Assembly (NCBI RefSeq): GCF_001640025.1
Contig: NC_031674.1
Location: forward strand, 3,348,001-3,412,000
Source: Sugiyamaella lignohabitans
Lineage: Eukaryota > Ascomycota > Dipodascomycetes > Dipodascales > Trichomonascaceae
Reading direction: 5' to 3'
DNA length: 64,000 bases
Under the pieces are notes generated by a model. That model saw only the letters and a list, made by a program, of their open reading frames with translations, was not told where the DNA came from and did no database searches. Positions 20,875-34,787 of the stretch are shown here, piece after piece (the stretch's first letter is position 1; the number at the start of each line of letters is the position of its first letter). The position numbers and the translations under genes were made by a program.

Positions 20875-22584
20875 ATGACTGCGGACTCCAAAAGACTGAT
20901 TGATAATAACTCTGTTGTGGGAGAAGAAGCCACAAAAAAACAAAAAACTGAGTCATCTTCTGAAATCGGCATTGCTGGCTCATTTTCGGAGAACTTGCTC
21001 ACCGACGAACAAGCTAAGGGGGCTTTGAAAGTTTCAATTGAGACATCAGGCCCATATAAACATGGTGTCATAAAACCGCTAATAAATGATGAATTGCTGC
21101 GAAAAGTTCGAACAGAGATTTTGAATGAGTTACATTTTACGAGAAAAGAAACCGATATTTATAAAGTCAATCAGACTGGAGATTTGGCTAATTTGTCTGG
21201 TCTTGATGAGGAAGAACTTTCCAAGCTGGCATCATTAGCTAAATTGAGAGAAGCACTGTATTCAAAAGAATTTAGAGAATATCTTAGTTACGTTGCCCAA
21301 TCCGGTCCTTTATCGGGTGTTAAACAAGATATGAGTATCAACTTGTACGACAAAGGATGTCATTTATTAAACCATGATGATGTTATTGGATCTCGTAGAA
21401 TATCGTACATCTTGTATTTGACAGACCCCGATAAGGCTTGGAAAGCGAAGTGGGGAGGTGCACTACGTTTGTATCCTACTGTTGTTCCTAACATTCCAGA
21501 GGCGGACTGGAGTGTCAGTCTTCCACCAGCTTGGAACCAGTTGTCGTTCTTCACCGTACAACCTGGCCTCAGTTTCCATGATGTTGAAGAGGTTTCTTTT
21601 GACAAGCCGCGTTTATCGATTTCGGGCTGGTTTCATATTCCCCAGAAAGGTGAAGAGGGCTTTGTTGAGGGTGAACAAGAGGAGACTGAAGCCAGAAGCT
21701 CACTCAGGCAACTTCAGAGTCGAGAGCTTCTAGACTATGATTTCCCTAAGAGAGATTTCATGAGCTACGATCTTGAGAACACTAGTGCGGGTTCTGATTT
21801 TACAGACGAGGACAGGAAATATCTCTCTAAATTTCTAAATCCTAAGCACCTCACCAATGAGGCCATAGCCGAATTGAGTGAAAACTTCGGAGATAATTCT
21901 ATGCTATCAATTGAAGGGTTTTTGAATCCTGAATATTCTGAAATTGCTAAAGGTTTGATTGACGGAGAAGATTTATCACCAAATATGCCAAAGCACTCGT
22001 CTGAAGTAACGGAGCCCTGGAAACTGGCCCGACCACCCCATAAACAACGGTATCTATATTTGGATGGGCCTGATAGCGAGCATAGTGTGGATAAGTTGCC
22101 AAAAACTGAAAAGTTACTTGTCGAGCTGGGTCAGCTTTTTCATCATGTGTCGTTTCGAAAATGGCTTTATTGTATTTCAACATTTACTCCAACCGAGGGT
22201 TCTTGTATAGCAAGGCGGTTCAGACCGGGTTATGATTTCACTTTGGCAACTTCTCATGACTCAGAGGAACAGGTTCTTGAAGCCACTCTTTCACTTACTC
22301 CCTCGGAGGGATGGGGTGATGGTGAATTAGGTGGTTATGATCTTTGTATGGCGGTCGATGAGGAGGACGAAGATGACCCTGCAGTCTACAAAGGAGGTAG
22401 CAAGGAGAAGGATGAAGATTCAGTCTTGTTTACTAACCAGCCTTCCTGGAATGTGTTCCACTTAATTGTTCGTGACAAAGGTTTGCTGAGATTTGTGAAA
22501 TACGTAAGCAAGAGTGCTCCAGGTAGTCGATGGGATTTAACTGCTGAGTGGAAGGTAGCGCCTGAAGATGAGGATGAGGAATAG
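20875..22584 (+). CDS. TPA1: Tpa1/Ofd1-like prolyl hydroxylase
   Basis: This 569-aa Fe(II)/2-oxoglutarate dioxygenase has two double-stranded beta-helix domains, as in yeast Tpa1 and fission yeast Ofd1. These hydroxylate a proline of ribosomal protein uS12 and influence translation termination and mRNA decay. The N-terminal catalytic domain keeps the metal triad: His167 and Asp169 in LLNHDDVIGSRRISYIL, and His235 in PGLSFHDVEEV. The 2-oxoglutarate-binding Arg246 sits in KPRLSISGWFH. The C-terminal domain (about 315-569) lacks these residues, as expected. An N-terminal basic KKQKT stretch could be a nuclear signal. It is convergent with the repeat-protein gene. Confidence 0.9.
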   Translation: MTADSKRLIDNNSVVGEEATKKQKTESSSEIGIAGSFSENLLTDEQAKGALKVSIETSGPYKHGVIKPLINDELLRKVRTEILNELHFTRKETDIYKVNQTGDLANLSGLDEEELSKLASLAKLREALYSKEFREYLSYVAQSGPLSGVKQDMSINLYDKGCHLLNHDDVIGSRRISYILYLTDPDKAWKAKWGGALRLYPTVVPNIPEADWSVSLPPAWNQLSFFTVQPGLSFHDVEEVSFDKPRLSISGWFHIPQKGEEGFVEGEQEETEARSSLRQLQSRELLDYDFPKRDFMSYDLENTSAGSDFTDEDRKYLSKFLNPKHLTNEAIAELSENFGDNSMLSIEGFLNPEYSEIAKGLIDGEDLSPNMPKHSSEVTEPWKLARPPHKQRYLYLDGPDSEHSVDKLPKTEKLLVELGQLFHHVSFRKWLYCISTFTPTEGSCIARRFRPGYDFTLATSHDSEEQVLEATLSLTPSEGWGDGELGGYDLCMAVDEEDEDDPAVYKGGSKEKDEDSVLFTNQPSWNVFHLIVRDKGLLRFVKYVSKSAPGSRWDLTAEWKVAPEDEDEE

Positions 22585-22696
22585 ACCATACAAATCACTC
22601 AGGATACATTTGTATCATTAAAGCAAATATTGTATATATGACTTTCTATAATTTATTAATATAAATAACAACTAATTTAGAACCGATATGAATATC

Positions 22697-23467
22697 TTAA
22701 AGAGGTTCACTGATAATGCCTCCCAAAAGATTTTCAAGTTCAATCGAGGTCTCTTGAAGAAGACTTGGTGGAACATCTCTGGTGCCGAGAGGCACTGGCT
22801 CGCTGATAAGACCTCCCAAAAGATTTTCAAGTTCAATCGAGGTCTCTTGGAGGAGACTTGGCGGAACATCTCTGGTGCCGAGAGGCACTGGCTCGCTGAT
22901 AAGACCTCCCAAAAGATTTTCAAGTTCAATCGAGGTCTCTTGGAGGAGACTTGGCGGAACATCTCTGGTGCCTAGAGGTACTGGCTCGCTGATAAGGCCT
23001 CCCAAAAGATTTTCAAGTTCAATCGACGTCTCTTGGAGAAGACTTGGTGGAACATCTCTGGCACCGAGAGGTACTGGCTCGCTGATGAGACCTCCGAGAA
23101 GATTTTCAAGTTCAATGGAGGTTTCTTGGAGGAGACTTGGTGGAACATCTCTAGCCTTCAGAGGTACTGGCTCGCTGATAAGACCACCAGCAAGGTTCTC
23201 CACTTCAATCGAGGTTTCTTGGAGGAGACTAGGAGGGACACCTCTGGCAATGAGACTACCAGCAAGGTTCTCCACTTCAATCGAGGTCTCTTGGAGAAGA
23301 CTTGGGGGAACGTCTCTGGTGTTTACAGGAAGAGGTTCCAAAAGAAGACGACCCACATCATTTTCTACCTCAATAGAAGCTTGTTGGAGAGTGCTAGGTG
23401 GAACGGCAGGCGCAGCTCTAACGAGAGCAATTGAAGCAGCGGTCAAAGTAATTGCGCTCAAATGCAT
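22697..23467 (-). CDS. secreted protein made of 31-residue tandem repeats
   Basis: This 256-aa protein is of unknown function. The first 20 residues (MHLSAITLTAASIALVRAAP) form a signal peptide. The rest is eight repeats of about 31 residues. The core of each is VPPSLLQETSIELENLLGG, then LISEPVPLGTR. Repeats 4-7 are nearly identical; repeat 1 is the most divergent, repeat 2 lacks seven residues and repeat 8 is cut short. Each full repeat ends in a single Arg, so monobasic or subtilisin-like (Kex2/yapsin-type) processing into short peptides is conceivable, but no dibasic site is present. S-L-L-Q-E-T-S-I-E-L-E-N-L-L could form an amphipathic helix. There are no cysteines. Cell-wall, surface-active or signalling-peptide roles are all possible. 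I know no family for it. Confidence 0.72.
   Translation of the reverse strand: MHLSAITLTAASIALVRAAPAVPPSTLQQASIEVENDVGRLLLEPLPVNTRDVPPSLLQETSIEVENLAGSLIARGVPPSLLQETSIEVENLAGGLISEPVPLKARDVPPSLLQETSIELENLLGGLISEPVPLGARDVPPSLLQETSIELENLLGGLISEPVPLGTRDVPPSLLQETSIELENLLGGLISEPVPLGTRDVPPSLLQETSIELENLLGGLISEPVPLGTRDVPPSLLQETSIELENLLGGIISEPL
22700..23404 (-). repeat. 93-bp tandem repeat array within the secreted protein gene
   Basis: The repeat unit is 93 bp (31 codons). The four central units differ by only a few bases, for example three between the units at 22811-22903 and 22904-22996. This points to recent expansion or homogenisation. Because the unit is a multiple of three and lacks stops, other frames are also open; those are not genes. 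Confidence 0.9.
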
Positions 23468-24598
23468 CTTTAATCTGGACTACTTTATCTGGACTACTTT
23501 ATCTTTCTTTTAAAATAGAGAAAATCGATATACTTGTGTTTACTTATATAGTCTGCCATCTCAGCACGCTTTTTATGTAAGATCTTCGGAAATACTAGTT
23601 GGAATGATTCCAAGTCAAGGTGGTTACGGGCTAATCTATGTAGATCTTGGATTTCTCGAAAAATATCGATCGACATTTCGTTCCTGATGCTGCACGACAG
23701 TGCAAATGCTCTTCGAACAACAATATAAAGAGTTAGAACTTTTAGTTCTCTATTCTCTATCAAACGTTCTAGCAATATTTCTCTTGATTTTCCAACCACA
23801 CCCCCATTCTCCAGACGTTATACTCTATGAATAATTACTCAGAGGCCGGGTTCTTGTGTCGGATTTATGCATGCGATCGATCGAGCCCTTGCATGTCTAC
23901 GATATGTGGTAATAATGATGGGCATCATTTCAGTAAACAATTCCTTCTAAGGACAAGTTTTAACAAGTTTAAGTTGGCTGATAGTAATAATAACTCAAGG
24001 TCCTAGAAATCTTCGTTACTGTTGAGTTGGTTTAGGCTGGTGGCTTGTTATCAAGTCATTATCATTTTGGATCAATGACATGCTGCAGTATAAGTTCTGA
24101 CCGTGTAGATCTGTTTCCTTGATCCTCGATTCATACACTTCGCTATGGACATTCTGGTCATCAACGGTTTCCAGAGTAAGGCTGGTACGAGTGGCAACGT
24201 CGTATTAGAGAATGGAATAGTAGAGATTTTTGAAACTGATAAGGATATTAGACGCTGGTGGAGGTAGATCGCGTTCATCGTTCGGATGGCCTCCAGCCTA
24301 TTCAATCTACATATTTGACAGAGTGATTCGATGCATAGAACCGAACAACATGTCAGTAATAATGTAAAGAATCTGTTAGGAAATCTGACAGGTCATGAGT
24401 TGGGTATGGATATCTGACGATCAGAGTATATAAACTGAGTAACTTCTCAATTAGATAAGCAATCCTTAGGTATATTCATAGCAGATAGATATGGCTAGGC
24501 CATCTAACAGTATAAGGAATGAAAACCTTCAAGAACAATAGAAAATAATAACAATAATAATAATTATGAGACAAGGAAAAAAAGAATAACTAACTAAC
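23468..24598. other. intergenic, no supported gene
   Basis: Immediately upstream of the repeat-protein ATG a 16-bp direct repeat (ATCTGGACTACTTT core) occurs twice at about 23472-23505. A minus-strand frame at 23494-23799 begins with GTG and has no homology. The rest is AT-rich without features. Confidence 0.5.
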
Positions 24599-25525
24599 TT
24601 ATGAAGTTTCACGGCTCTTGCGGTATGTGGATTCTTGCTCACTTTGTAAGGTCTCAATCTCAGGCAGTAGATCGCCAAGAATCTCAGAAGCAGCCTTGTG
24701 GAAAGCCAATTGAGCAGTAATCAACTCCAACAAGTTTCTAAGAGGCTCGGGAGTGTCAAGGACATTCTTCATAACGCTGACAGCTTCCTCAGTAGCAGCC
24801 ACAAATTCGTCTTCAGCATGTTCAACTTCGATTTGGGCAGCAGCTTGCTTCTCAGGTTTGGCAACCTTGGCACTGGCCTTAGCAGCGTCCAAAGTCAAAC
24901 GAGCATTTTGGACATTTCTTCTAGCCTTGGTAGCAAATTGGATTGAAGTGTTGAGAGTAGTGGTGAAAGCAGCATTGAATCTGGTGACAATGAGTTGATC
25001 TTGGCTCAAACGGGCTTCACCGATTTTCTCTTCAGCAACAGCATACTTTTGGAGAGCATTAGCAAGAGGTTGAGAGTCTGAAGAAGAAGAAAGACTTTCG
25101 GAACCAGCCAAAGCAGCTCTGCCAAGAGCATGGTTAAGAGTCTTGGGCTCTTTCTGGGAACCAGGGCTAGTAAGAATATTTTGAGCTTCTTGAGCCGACT
25201 GGGCATGAGACAAAGTAGTCACCTTCTCAGAAATCGTACGAGACAAATCAACAAATGATTCACGTAAGTTAGGAGGATAGTCGTAGCCTTCATTCTCATA
25301 TTGAGAAGTGACCGACAATAACTTTTGGTGAACCAACTTCAAAGCATCGATACGACGTTCAAGCTCAAGATATTCCTCAGGCAATTCGGTTTTGTCTTCA
25401 GCATTTCCAAGTCTCTCTTGAATCAAACGAGTAGTACGCTTAGCGAAAGGAGTGAACGATTGGCTAATGCCGGATACGCTGCCTTGCAGAGATTGGAAAG
25501 ACTTGTTGAAATCGAAGCCACTCAT
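24599..25525 (-). CDS. GVP36: BAR-domain protein Gvp36
   Basis: This 308-aa BAR-domain protein is of the Gvp36 family, Golgi-vesicle proteins acting in endocytosis, vacuole morphology and actin organisation. The N-terminus is a likely amphipathic helix (residues 1-30). Diagnostic blocks are RLIQERLGNAEDKTELPEEY, SQYENEGYDYPP, LSHAQSAQEAQNIL and KEPKTLNHALGRAAL, all colinear with yeast Gvp36. The remaining helices (about 165-300) complete the coiled-coil dimer. Length matches the family (about 326 in S. cerevisiae). Start is the ATG at 25525. It is divergent from VAC14. Confidence 0.93.
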   Translation of the reverse strand: MSGFDFNKSFQSLQGSVSGISQSFTPFAKRTTRLIQERLGNAEDKTELPEEYLELERRIDALKLVHQKLLSVTSQYENEGYDYPPNLRESFVDLSRTISEKVTTLSHAQSAQEAQNILTSPGSQKEPKTLNHALGRAALAGSESLSSSSDSQPLANALQKYAVAEEKIGEARLSQDQLIVTRFNAAFTTTLNTSIQFATKARRNVQNARLTLDAAKASAKVAKPEKQAAAQIEVEHAEDEFVAATEEAVSVMKNVLDTPEPLRNLLELITAQLAFHKAASEILGDLLPEIETLQSEQESTYRKSRETS

Positions 25526-26367
25526 ATTTACCGTTTTTAATTGAAATAGTTCTAATTTATTCTCTGGGTTGTACCGAAACTGATGGATCAGGTCGCAAAA
25601 AATCTATTCAGAATGTATAAATTAAAATCAATCGAAATCAATTGATGCTGTACGGTTGTAACTGATAAAGGTGATCAAGCAAAGTTAAGGCTGCGAAAAC
25701 TAGGTTAAACTGCTGCACACACCACTGTCAACACGTAAAGGGACGTGTAACAAAGCAGGGTAGGGACCTGTACAGCCAAGATAGGGTGCGCCCTGGTTTT
25801 GCCGCGTGTTCGCCTCTTTTGCGATTTGCGATGCTAGCGCCTCTGATGCATGAAATAAGATTGATTGTACTGCCCTAGCTCAAGACGTGATTTTTGGAAT
25901 TCTTTCTTTTTATTTTTTTTATTAATGTTAGTTTTTTTGATATTGTTTTCTTGATTATTTTCCTTAGATTGTTTCTTCATGATAGTGTAAAGTTATATAT
26001 ATATAATTTTTATTTACAAGACAGTTTGTTCATTAGGCATCTTACATATGTTACGCGTTGCTGCCATATATGGACATAATAGTATTGACAGTTTAGCTTC
26101 ACAGTTTAGCTCCTCTGTTTAACATATTTAACACATTTAACACATAAGACAATTTTTTCTAAACTATATCTGAGGGATTGTAATGGCAAGGACTTGAGTG
26201 GTCCTCTTGACACAGAATTCAGCAGTTGTCAAAAAAGGATTAAATTGGCGCACGTGACAAAATTACCCCTACACGGCTGTTTGATGTTCAATGTTTATTG
26301 ATTTGAGGAAGTTAACACCAGCCAACCGACATTACCAGTTTGTTTCTGGATCGGTCTCCTGGAAAAT
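25526..26367. other. divergent promoter GVP36 / VAC14
   Basis: This 842-bp spacer contains T-rich runs near 25900-25980 and AT-rich repeats. A tandem AACACATTTAAC motif lies around 26122-26142. No gene is seen. Confidence 0.45.
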
Positions 26368-29348
26368 ATGGGTATGTACCATTTGATACTGTTGTTACCT
26401 GTGGAAATTAATATCCAGAGCCAATTGAACTAATTACTAACGATATTTTAGATAAAGAGCTTCAGAAAGGTTTGAGCGACCGGCTCTATGATAAGCGTAA
26501 AGTTGCAGCTCTTGAACTGGAACAAGTTATAAGACAATGTATCCAAGACGGCGATAGAGACAAGATAAGAGCAATTATTGATGAATTGTGTAGAAATTTT
26601 GCTTATGCTGTTCACAGTCCTAATAGTCGAAATGGGGGTCTGATTGGTCTAGCTGCTGCTGCCATTGCTTTGGGACAAAACGAAGTCGCTCTCTATCTAG
26701 AAGATATTATTCATCCTGTACTGGCTTGTTTTGGCGATCAAGATGCCAGGGTTCGATATTATGCTTGTGAAAGCATGTATAACATTGCCAAGGTCTCAAA
26801 AGGAGAGATCCTCCTTTATTTTAACGAAATATTCGATGCTTTGTGCAGACTAGCTGGGGATTCCGACCCTGCTGTTAAGAATGGTGCTGATTTATTGGAT
26901 AGACTTATAAAAGATATTGTAGCAGAGAAAGCTGCTACTTACGTATCTGTCATTCCAAAGACATCTCCAACAATGCCAGTGTCATCACTACAAATCGAGA
27001 ATGAGGATCCCAATAAACCTATTTTATTACAAGAACCAATCCAAACTGAAACAACATTTTCATTAGCGAAATTTATCCCCGTGCTTATGGAACGGGTTTA
27101 TGTTATTAACTCATATGCCAGAATGTTCCTTGTCTCTTGGATTACGCTATTAGATTCAATTCCTGACCTAGAATTGATTAGTTACCTCCCCTCATTTTTA
27201 GGTGGACTCATATCTTTCCTTAGCGACCCAAGCGAAGATGTGCGAGTGGCCACTATGAGCACATTGAGTGGTTTTTTACAGGAGATTAGACGAATTACTA
27301 ATATTAAAAAGGCGGTAGCTTTAGAAAGAGAGAACAAAAGAAAGATGAAAGAGATCGAAGATGAGCGAAGAGCCAGTAATAGTAGCACAGAAGATATTCC
27401 CCCCGATAACGAAATTATTGGAGGTGTTCGAGCATTGGATTTAGATGAAAACGGCGAGAAAATACATGATAGTCAGTCTACACTTCTCAAGTCGAGTCAG
27501 GCGACCAAACCTCTAGTATCCCAAGCCATTGGTCAGGGGCCCATTTCAACTAACCCTGATCCTTCTCCTAAATACCCTCCAAACCAGACAAACCAGGATG
27601 AACTCGCAAGAATCAACTCTACAGACACAATTCATCAGGAATCTGACGCACTATCGCTTGTCCAGACGCCCCAGCAGTATTCACCAGAAAATGCCCTAGT
27701 AGAATATACTCCTGATCATGAGGAAGACGACGATTCTGAAACGGATGAGGGTCTTTACATCCCAGGACAAGATGTATTCATAAACTACGACAAAATTATC
27801 GAGATACTTATTTCCCATCTAGATTCTTCCGAGGAGAACATTCAAATAATGGTCTTGTCTTGGATTGAAGCTCTCTTGGATGTTTCACCTTCTAGCATGT
27901 TGGCTTATGGCCCTAGATTTCTTTCAGTTCTATTACCGACCATGGCATGTGATGGTCATAGCTTGCGGCAGGCCGCCGAGCGCGTGAATGACAAGATGCT
28001 CCAGCTTATTTTAGATTTGCCTGACAACAACCCTGATGATTCGGATTATGAGGCAGCAGATAGTGATAACTCTCCAAGCAAATTGGACTATGCTGCCACT
28101 GTCAACTCTTTGACTTTACACTTTTTGAATGAAAAGGAAGAGACTAGGGTTGCAGCTTTAGATTGGCTGATAATGCTACATCGTAAGGTTCCTCGCCGTA
28201 TACTTGCGATAAACGACGCTACTTTTCCTGCTCTATTGAAAACATTATCGGACCCCTCGGAGCAAGTCATTACAAAAGATTTACAGCTTTTGGCTCAAAT
28301 TTCTTACAACTCCAATGATGAGTATTTTGCAGTTTTTATGGTTAATCTATTAAACCTGTTCAGTACAGACAGGCGATTGCTTGAATCACGGGGAAAGCTG
28401 ATAATTCGTCAATTATGTATTAGTTTGAATCCAGAACGTATTTACCGGACTATGGCTGATATCCTGGAACGAGATGATGACGTTGAGTTTGCCAGTTTGA
28501 TGGTTTTAAATCTTAACAACAATCTAATAACTGCTCCAGAACTAGGTGATCTACGGACTCGACTTCGAAGTTTGGATACCCGTGATGGTGCAAGCTTTTT
28601 TGTTGCTTTATTTAAGTCATGGTGTCACAATTCGGCAGCGGCTTTATCTCTGTGTCTACTTGCACAAGCATATGAGCATGCATTTCAAGTGCTCCAGATC
28701 ATAGTCGAGTTTGATGTGAGTGTCGCCCTATTAGTTCAGATGGACAAATTAGTTCAGCTTCTCGAAAGTCCTATATTTACACAACTGAGGTTACAATTAT
28801 TGGAGCCCGAAAAATATCCGTTCCTGTACAAAGTTCTCTACGGTATTCTAATGATTCTTCCCCAATCTTCTGCATTCAACACCCTTAAGAATCGTCTTAA
28901 CAGCGTTTCTGCAATTGGCTACGTACATCTTCCCCAACCACGGTCACTATCTAGTGTCACTTCTGCCAATAACACGACTATCCCCAGTAAAGCATCACTA
29001 AAGCACAATTACCGTGATGATATCAAGTGGATGGAACTTTTGGATAAATTTCGAACGGTGCAGAAACGACTTCAGGCGGCAAGAAATCAGACATCTATCA
29101 AGTCATTCAGACCACATAGCACCGATACGAGTCGTATAACCAGTCCAGTGTTTTCTACCGACCCGGCTCCCATTACAAACAAATTAAACAATTACAAATC
29201 TGGTTTGAATCGTTCTACAGACCGTAATTACAATAATGGTGGAACATCCAGTAAACCTGGGCAAGTCACAGGCTCAACAATTCGTAGTAGACTTACCGGT
29301 GGTAGAGGGCCGTTTGGACTGCGAAAACAGTCTGAAGATAAGAAGTAA
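26368..29348 (+). CDS. VAC14: Vac14, scaffold of the PI(3,5)P2 kinase complex, spliced
   Basis: Exon 1 is only 4 nt (26368-26371, ATG plus G). The 80-bp intron (26372-26451) has donor GTATGT, branch TACTAAC at 26435-26441 and acceptor TAG. Exon 2 runs 26452-29348. The joined protein has 966 aa and starts MDKELQKGLSDRLYDKRKVA, matching the conserved Vac14 N-terminus. HEAT-like repeats fill residues 1-290 and 440-800. Between them lies a charged linker (about 290-430). The C-terminal Vac14/Fig4-binding domain includes SPIFTQLRLQLLEPEKYPFL. The tail is basic and Ser/Thr-rich. Vac14 holds Fab1 and Fig4 on the vacuole membrane. Without the intron no ATG would precede the conserved start, so the splice is well supported. 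Confidence 0.93.
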
Positions 29349-29720
29349 GTCCACACATATGTATTGTAATTATTGATGACAGCATTATATTGTGAAAGCT
29401 ACCGATACACTAGTAACAGTCGACCTAAACGTACGTTCAAGTCTGCTGTCCAGAATGAAAAGTTTGTTGGGTATTTTCGTCACCCTTGCACTTGTATTTT
29501 GGTTATCTAATATCACCACCTTGAAGGGGTGCATTTTTCCCCGGAAGGGGTATATTCAGGGGTACATATATCCTCGTTACAGTCATATAATAGGAAATTG
29601 CACGATACTTGATCTATTCCTAGTTCGTGAACAAGCAGCAGCAGCGGCAGCTTATTATCAAAATACGTGTATAATTGAAAAGTGAGCTAGACATATACAA
29701 ACAATAGCAGCATTTCTCCA
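29349..29720. other. VAC14-CEX1 spacer
   Basis: This 372-bp gap lies between two genes on the plus strand and must hold the VAC14 3' end and CEX1 promoter. A 97-codon frame here begins with GTG and shows no homology; I do not call it. Confidence 0.45.
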
Positions 29721-32087
29721 ATGGACTTTTTAACAAGGACTATTGGATCTTTAACAGGTCTCAATATTCCTTTCACTATCGGTGAGCAAATTAATACCAC
29801 TTCTTTAGATCTACAATTTCCGTCAATTTGGGCGATTCACCACGGCACAGTGAAAGTAAGTGATTCATGGATACTGGCCCAGAAAAAGTCTCAACTAACC
29901 AGCATATAGAGCGACTCTTCGAAATGTACATTGTTTATATTTGACTCTAAAGCATTGGCTTCTAAAGGGAGAATGCCATTAGCAAAAAATATGTTGCAAA
30001 AGTTGAAAAAGCTCCGGATTCCCGGTATATTGAAGATTATTGATTCGTACGAGGTAAGTGGAAGCATCCTGGAATCTTGTCTTCCAAAGCCACGTCAACT
30101 AACATTGTAACTAGAGTGACACGTCTATAATCATTGCTACTGAACATGTTTTGCCTTTGTATCAAAGTTTAGATCAATTGACTAATGAGACTAAGACCTG
30201 GGGTCTCGGTGCCGTATTTGTATGTAACCGACTTCATTTGTTTGGATTGAGTCCCAAAAAACTAACTTAATATAGCAAACGCTATCCAATATTGAAAATC
30301 AAGCGTCTCACGTACATGGAAATTTCAATTTAGGTTCTATTTTCGTGACCGACTCTGGCGAATGGGTCATTGGTGGCCTGGAACTTACATCCACGGTCCT
30401 CAAAAATGCAGTTGATGACGGAGATGGAACAATTTTGACCTATGGGGGTCTTCTCCCAGGATGTAATTCTTATGCACCCCCTGAAGTACTTAAAGACGGA
30501 TGGCAGACCATCAAAAGGCTGCCCAATGCTGTGGATTCATGGCAAAGTGGTTTATTAATATACGAAATTTATAACGGCCCCATACCTATATCTGGAAATG
30601 GCAAATCTGTTTCAGGGGGGCGTGGTAAAATACCATCTACTGTACTTTGGAATATGCAAAAGACTTTATTAAACGGAAATCCTAGATCCAGGCCGAGAAT
30701 TTCAAAGTTACTTGAAAACCCCCAAGCGACTGAAGCATTGAGGACCGATATGACTGAGATTTCTGATTCGCTGAATAGATTGACCATTTTAGATGACTAT
30801 GAATTTGGTCACTTTTTGGATAAAGTCGGTACAACAGCATCCAAATTTCCTCCTGCATATGTCCACTATAAGCTATTGCCAGAGCTAGTTAAATGTCTTG
30901 AGCTTGGTAAAGGCGGGATTAAGGCTCTGACAACAATTATTGAGTTTGGTAAAGATCTCCCAGAAGCTCATTATCAAAAAACTGTTACGCCCGTGATTGT
31001 CAACTTGTATGCATCACCAGATCGTGTTATTCGGTTACAACTACTTCAAAGCTTGCCAGATTATATTGAATTTTTGGATAGCAAAACTGTATCCAACAAA
31101 ATATTCCAACATCTGGCTACTGGATTCTCTGATACAGAACCAGTAATCAGAGAGCAATCGTTAAAGTCTGTTCTTCATATTGTCGATAAGCTAACATCTA
31201 AACAAGTAAATGGCGATTTGTTGCGGCTTTTGGCAAAAACTCAGAATGACACAATCCCAGAAATACGTGCCAATACAACGATATTGCTGGGTAGAATATC
31301 CGAAAAGTTCTCACCGTCAACTCGATCTGGCGTATTGGTAGCCGCTTACACGAGGGCGCTTAAGGATCCCCATGTTCCTTCAAGATTGGCAGCTTTATTA
31401 GCTCTTGGGGCATCTGTAGAATATTTCTCACCCGAGGAATGTTGTTCCAAGCTTATGGGTGCAGTGTGCCCTTCTTTATTAGACAAAGACCCAACAGTCC
31501 GGACCCAGGCGGCCTCTACAGTAGACACCCTCTTAACTAAAATCAAAAATCGAGCGGAATCGATGAACAAGTCTGCTGTTCCCGGAAATGAGAGTCAGGC
31601 ATCTGCCTCGACTAGTGATCTGACAGGTATGTATTACAGCTTTAAAGCTTTTGGAGTTCCCATAACTCTAGGAATTTCGGAATTAAACAAGTCGGCTGCA
31701 GCAGAGCAGGGTATCGACGTCACTCGAGCTGTGTCTGCTCCTGCCGTGGAGTCTCAAACCTCAGTCAATCCATTGAAAGCTCGCGAATCACCAGTAACTA
31801 CAGACTTTAATCCTTTCCAGCCTAATCTTGCAGATGATTTCAACGATGACCATTGGGCTCCTCAAGATGATGAAGACAATGATGGTGCATGGGGATCTTT
31901 TAATGACGATTTCAATCCTTCTCCCAAAGTGAGCAAGAAGCAGCCAAGTTCGGCCACAAAAGTCCAGAAGACGAAACCCATCAGTGCATCTAAAATAGTC
32001 CTGACAAAAAAGGTTGCGTCTCTTTCGTTGGAACCTGATGCTGCTGGCGATGATGATGAGGTAGACGAGTGGAGCAACTGGGACTAG
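29721..32087 (+). CDS. CEX1: SCY1-like pseudokinase Cex1, four exons
   Basis: Exons are 29721-29855, 29910-30053, 30115-30219 and 30276-32087; the joined protein has 731 aa. All three introns (54, 61 and 56 bp) are phase 0, with donors GTAAGT, GTAAGT and GTATGT and branch ACTAAC 9-11 nt before the acceptor. Residues 1-270 form the degenerate kinase fold: SDTSIIIATEHV, and HVHGNFNLGSIFVTDSGEW replacing the catalytic loop. HEAT repeats follow at about 285-530. The tail is acidic and ends DEVDEWSNWD, an acidic-tryptophan motif of the kind that binds COPI delta. Cex1/SCYL1 proteins act in nuclear tRNA export and COPI traffic. Neither role is visible in the sequence itself. Confidence 0.92.
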
Positions 32088-32245
32088 TCTGTACCATATA
32101 TAGATATTGGTCTTCTATGTAAAGCAAAAGTTAATGGACTCTTATCCTATTCTCTATATAGTCATGCAAAAGGGGTTGACAAAAGTCCATCCCCATAATA
32201 AAACAATTATAAAATCTAAATAATAATAAAAAAATCTTAGCAACC

Positions 32246-34634
<2,389 letters not shown>

Positions 34635-34786
34635 CTATCTTTGACTGTGACTTAGTTAAAACTTGTTTTTTTGTTTTCTTTTAAAGTAAAAAAAAATTTA
34701 TTTACCAAAAAAAAGAACGTTGTTAGAAAATAAAAATTTCTGCTGGAAGTCCTAATCTTTTTATATCCCGATGCCCGAACCCTGCT

Positions 34787-34787
<1 letters not shown>

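Noticed and set aside
22782..23513. Long plus-strand frames through the 93-bp repeats
   Set aside because: They exist because the unit is a multiple of three without stops. No ATG start or signal peptide; the minus frame has both ATG and signal peptide.
23494..23799. 101-codon minus-strand frame upstream of the repeat protein
   Set aside because: Starts with GTG, no homology, overlaps the promoter of the repeat-protein gene.
29392..29685. 97-codon frame between VAC14 and CEX1
   Set aside because: Begins with GTG, Ala/hydrophobic stretches only by chance, lies in the CEX1 promoter.
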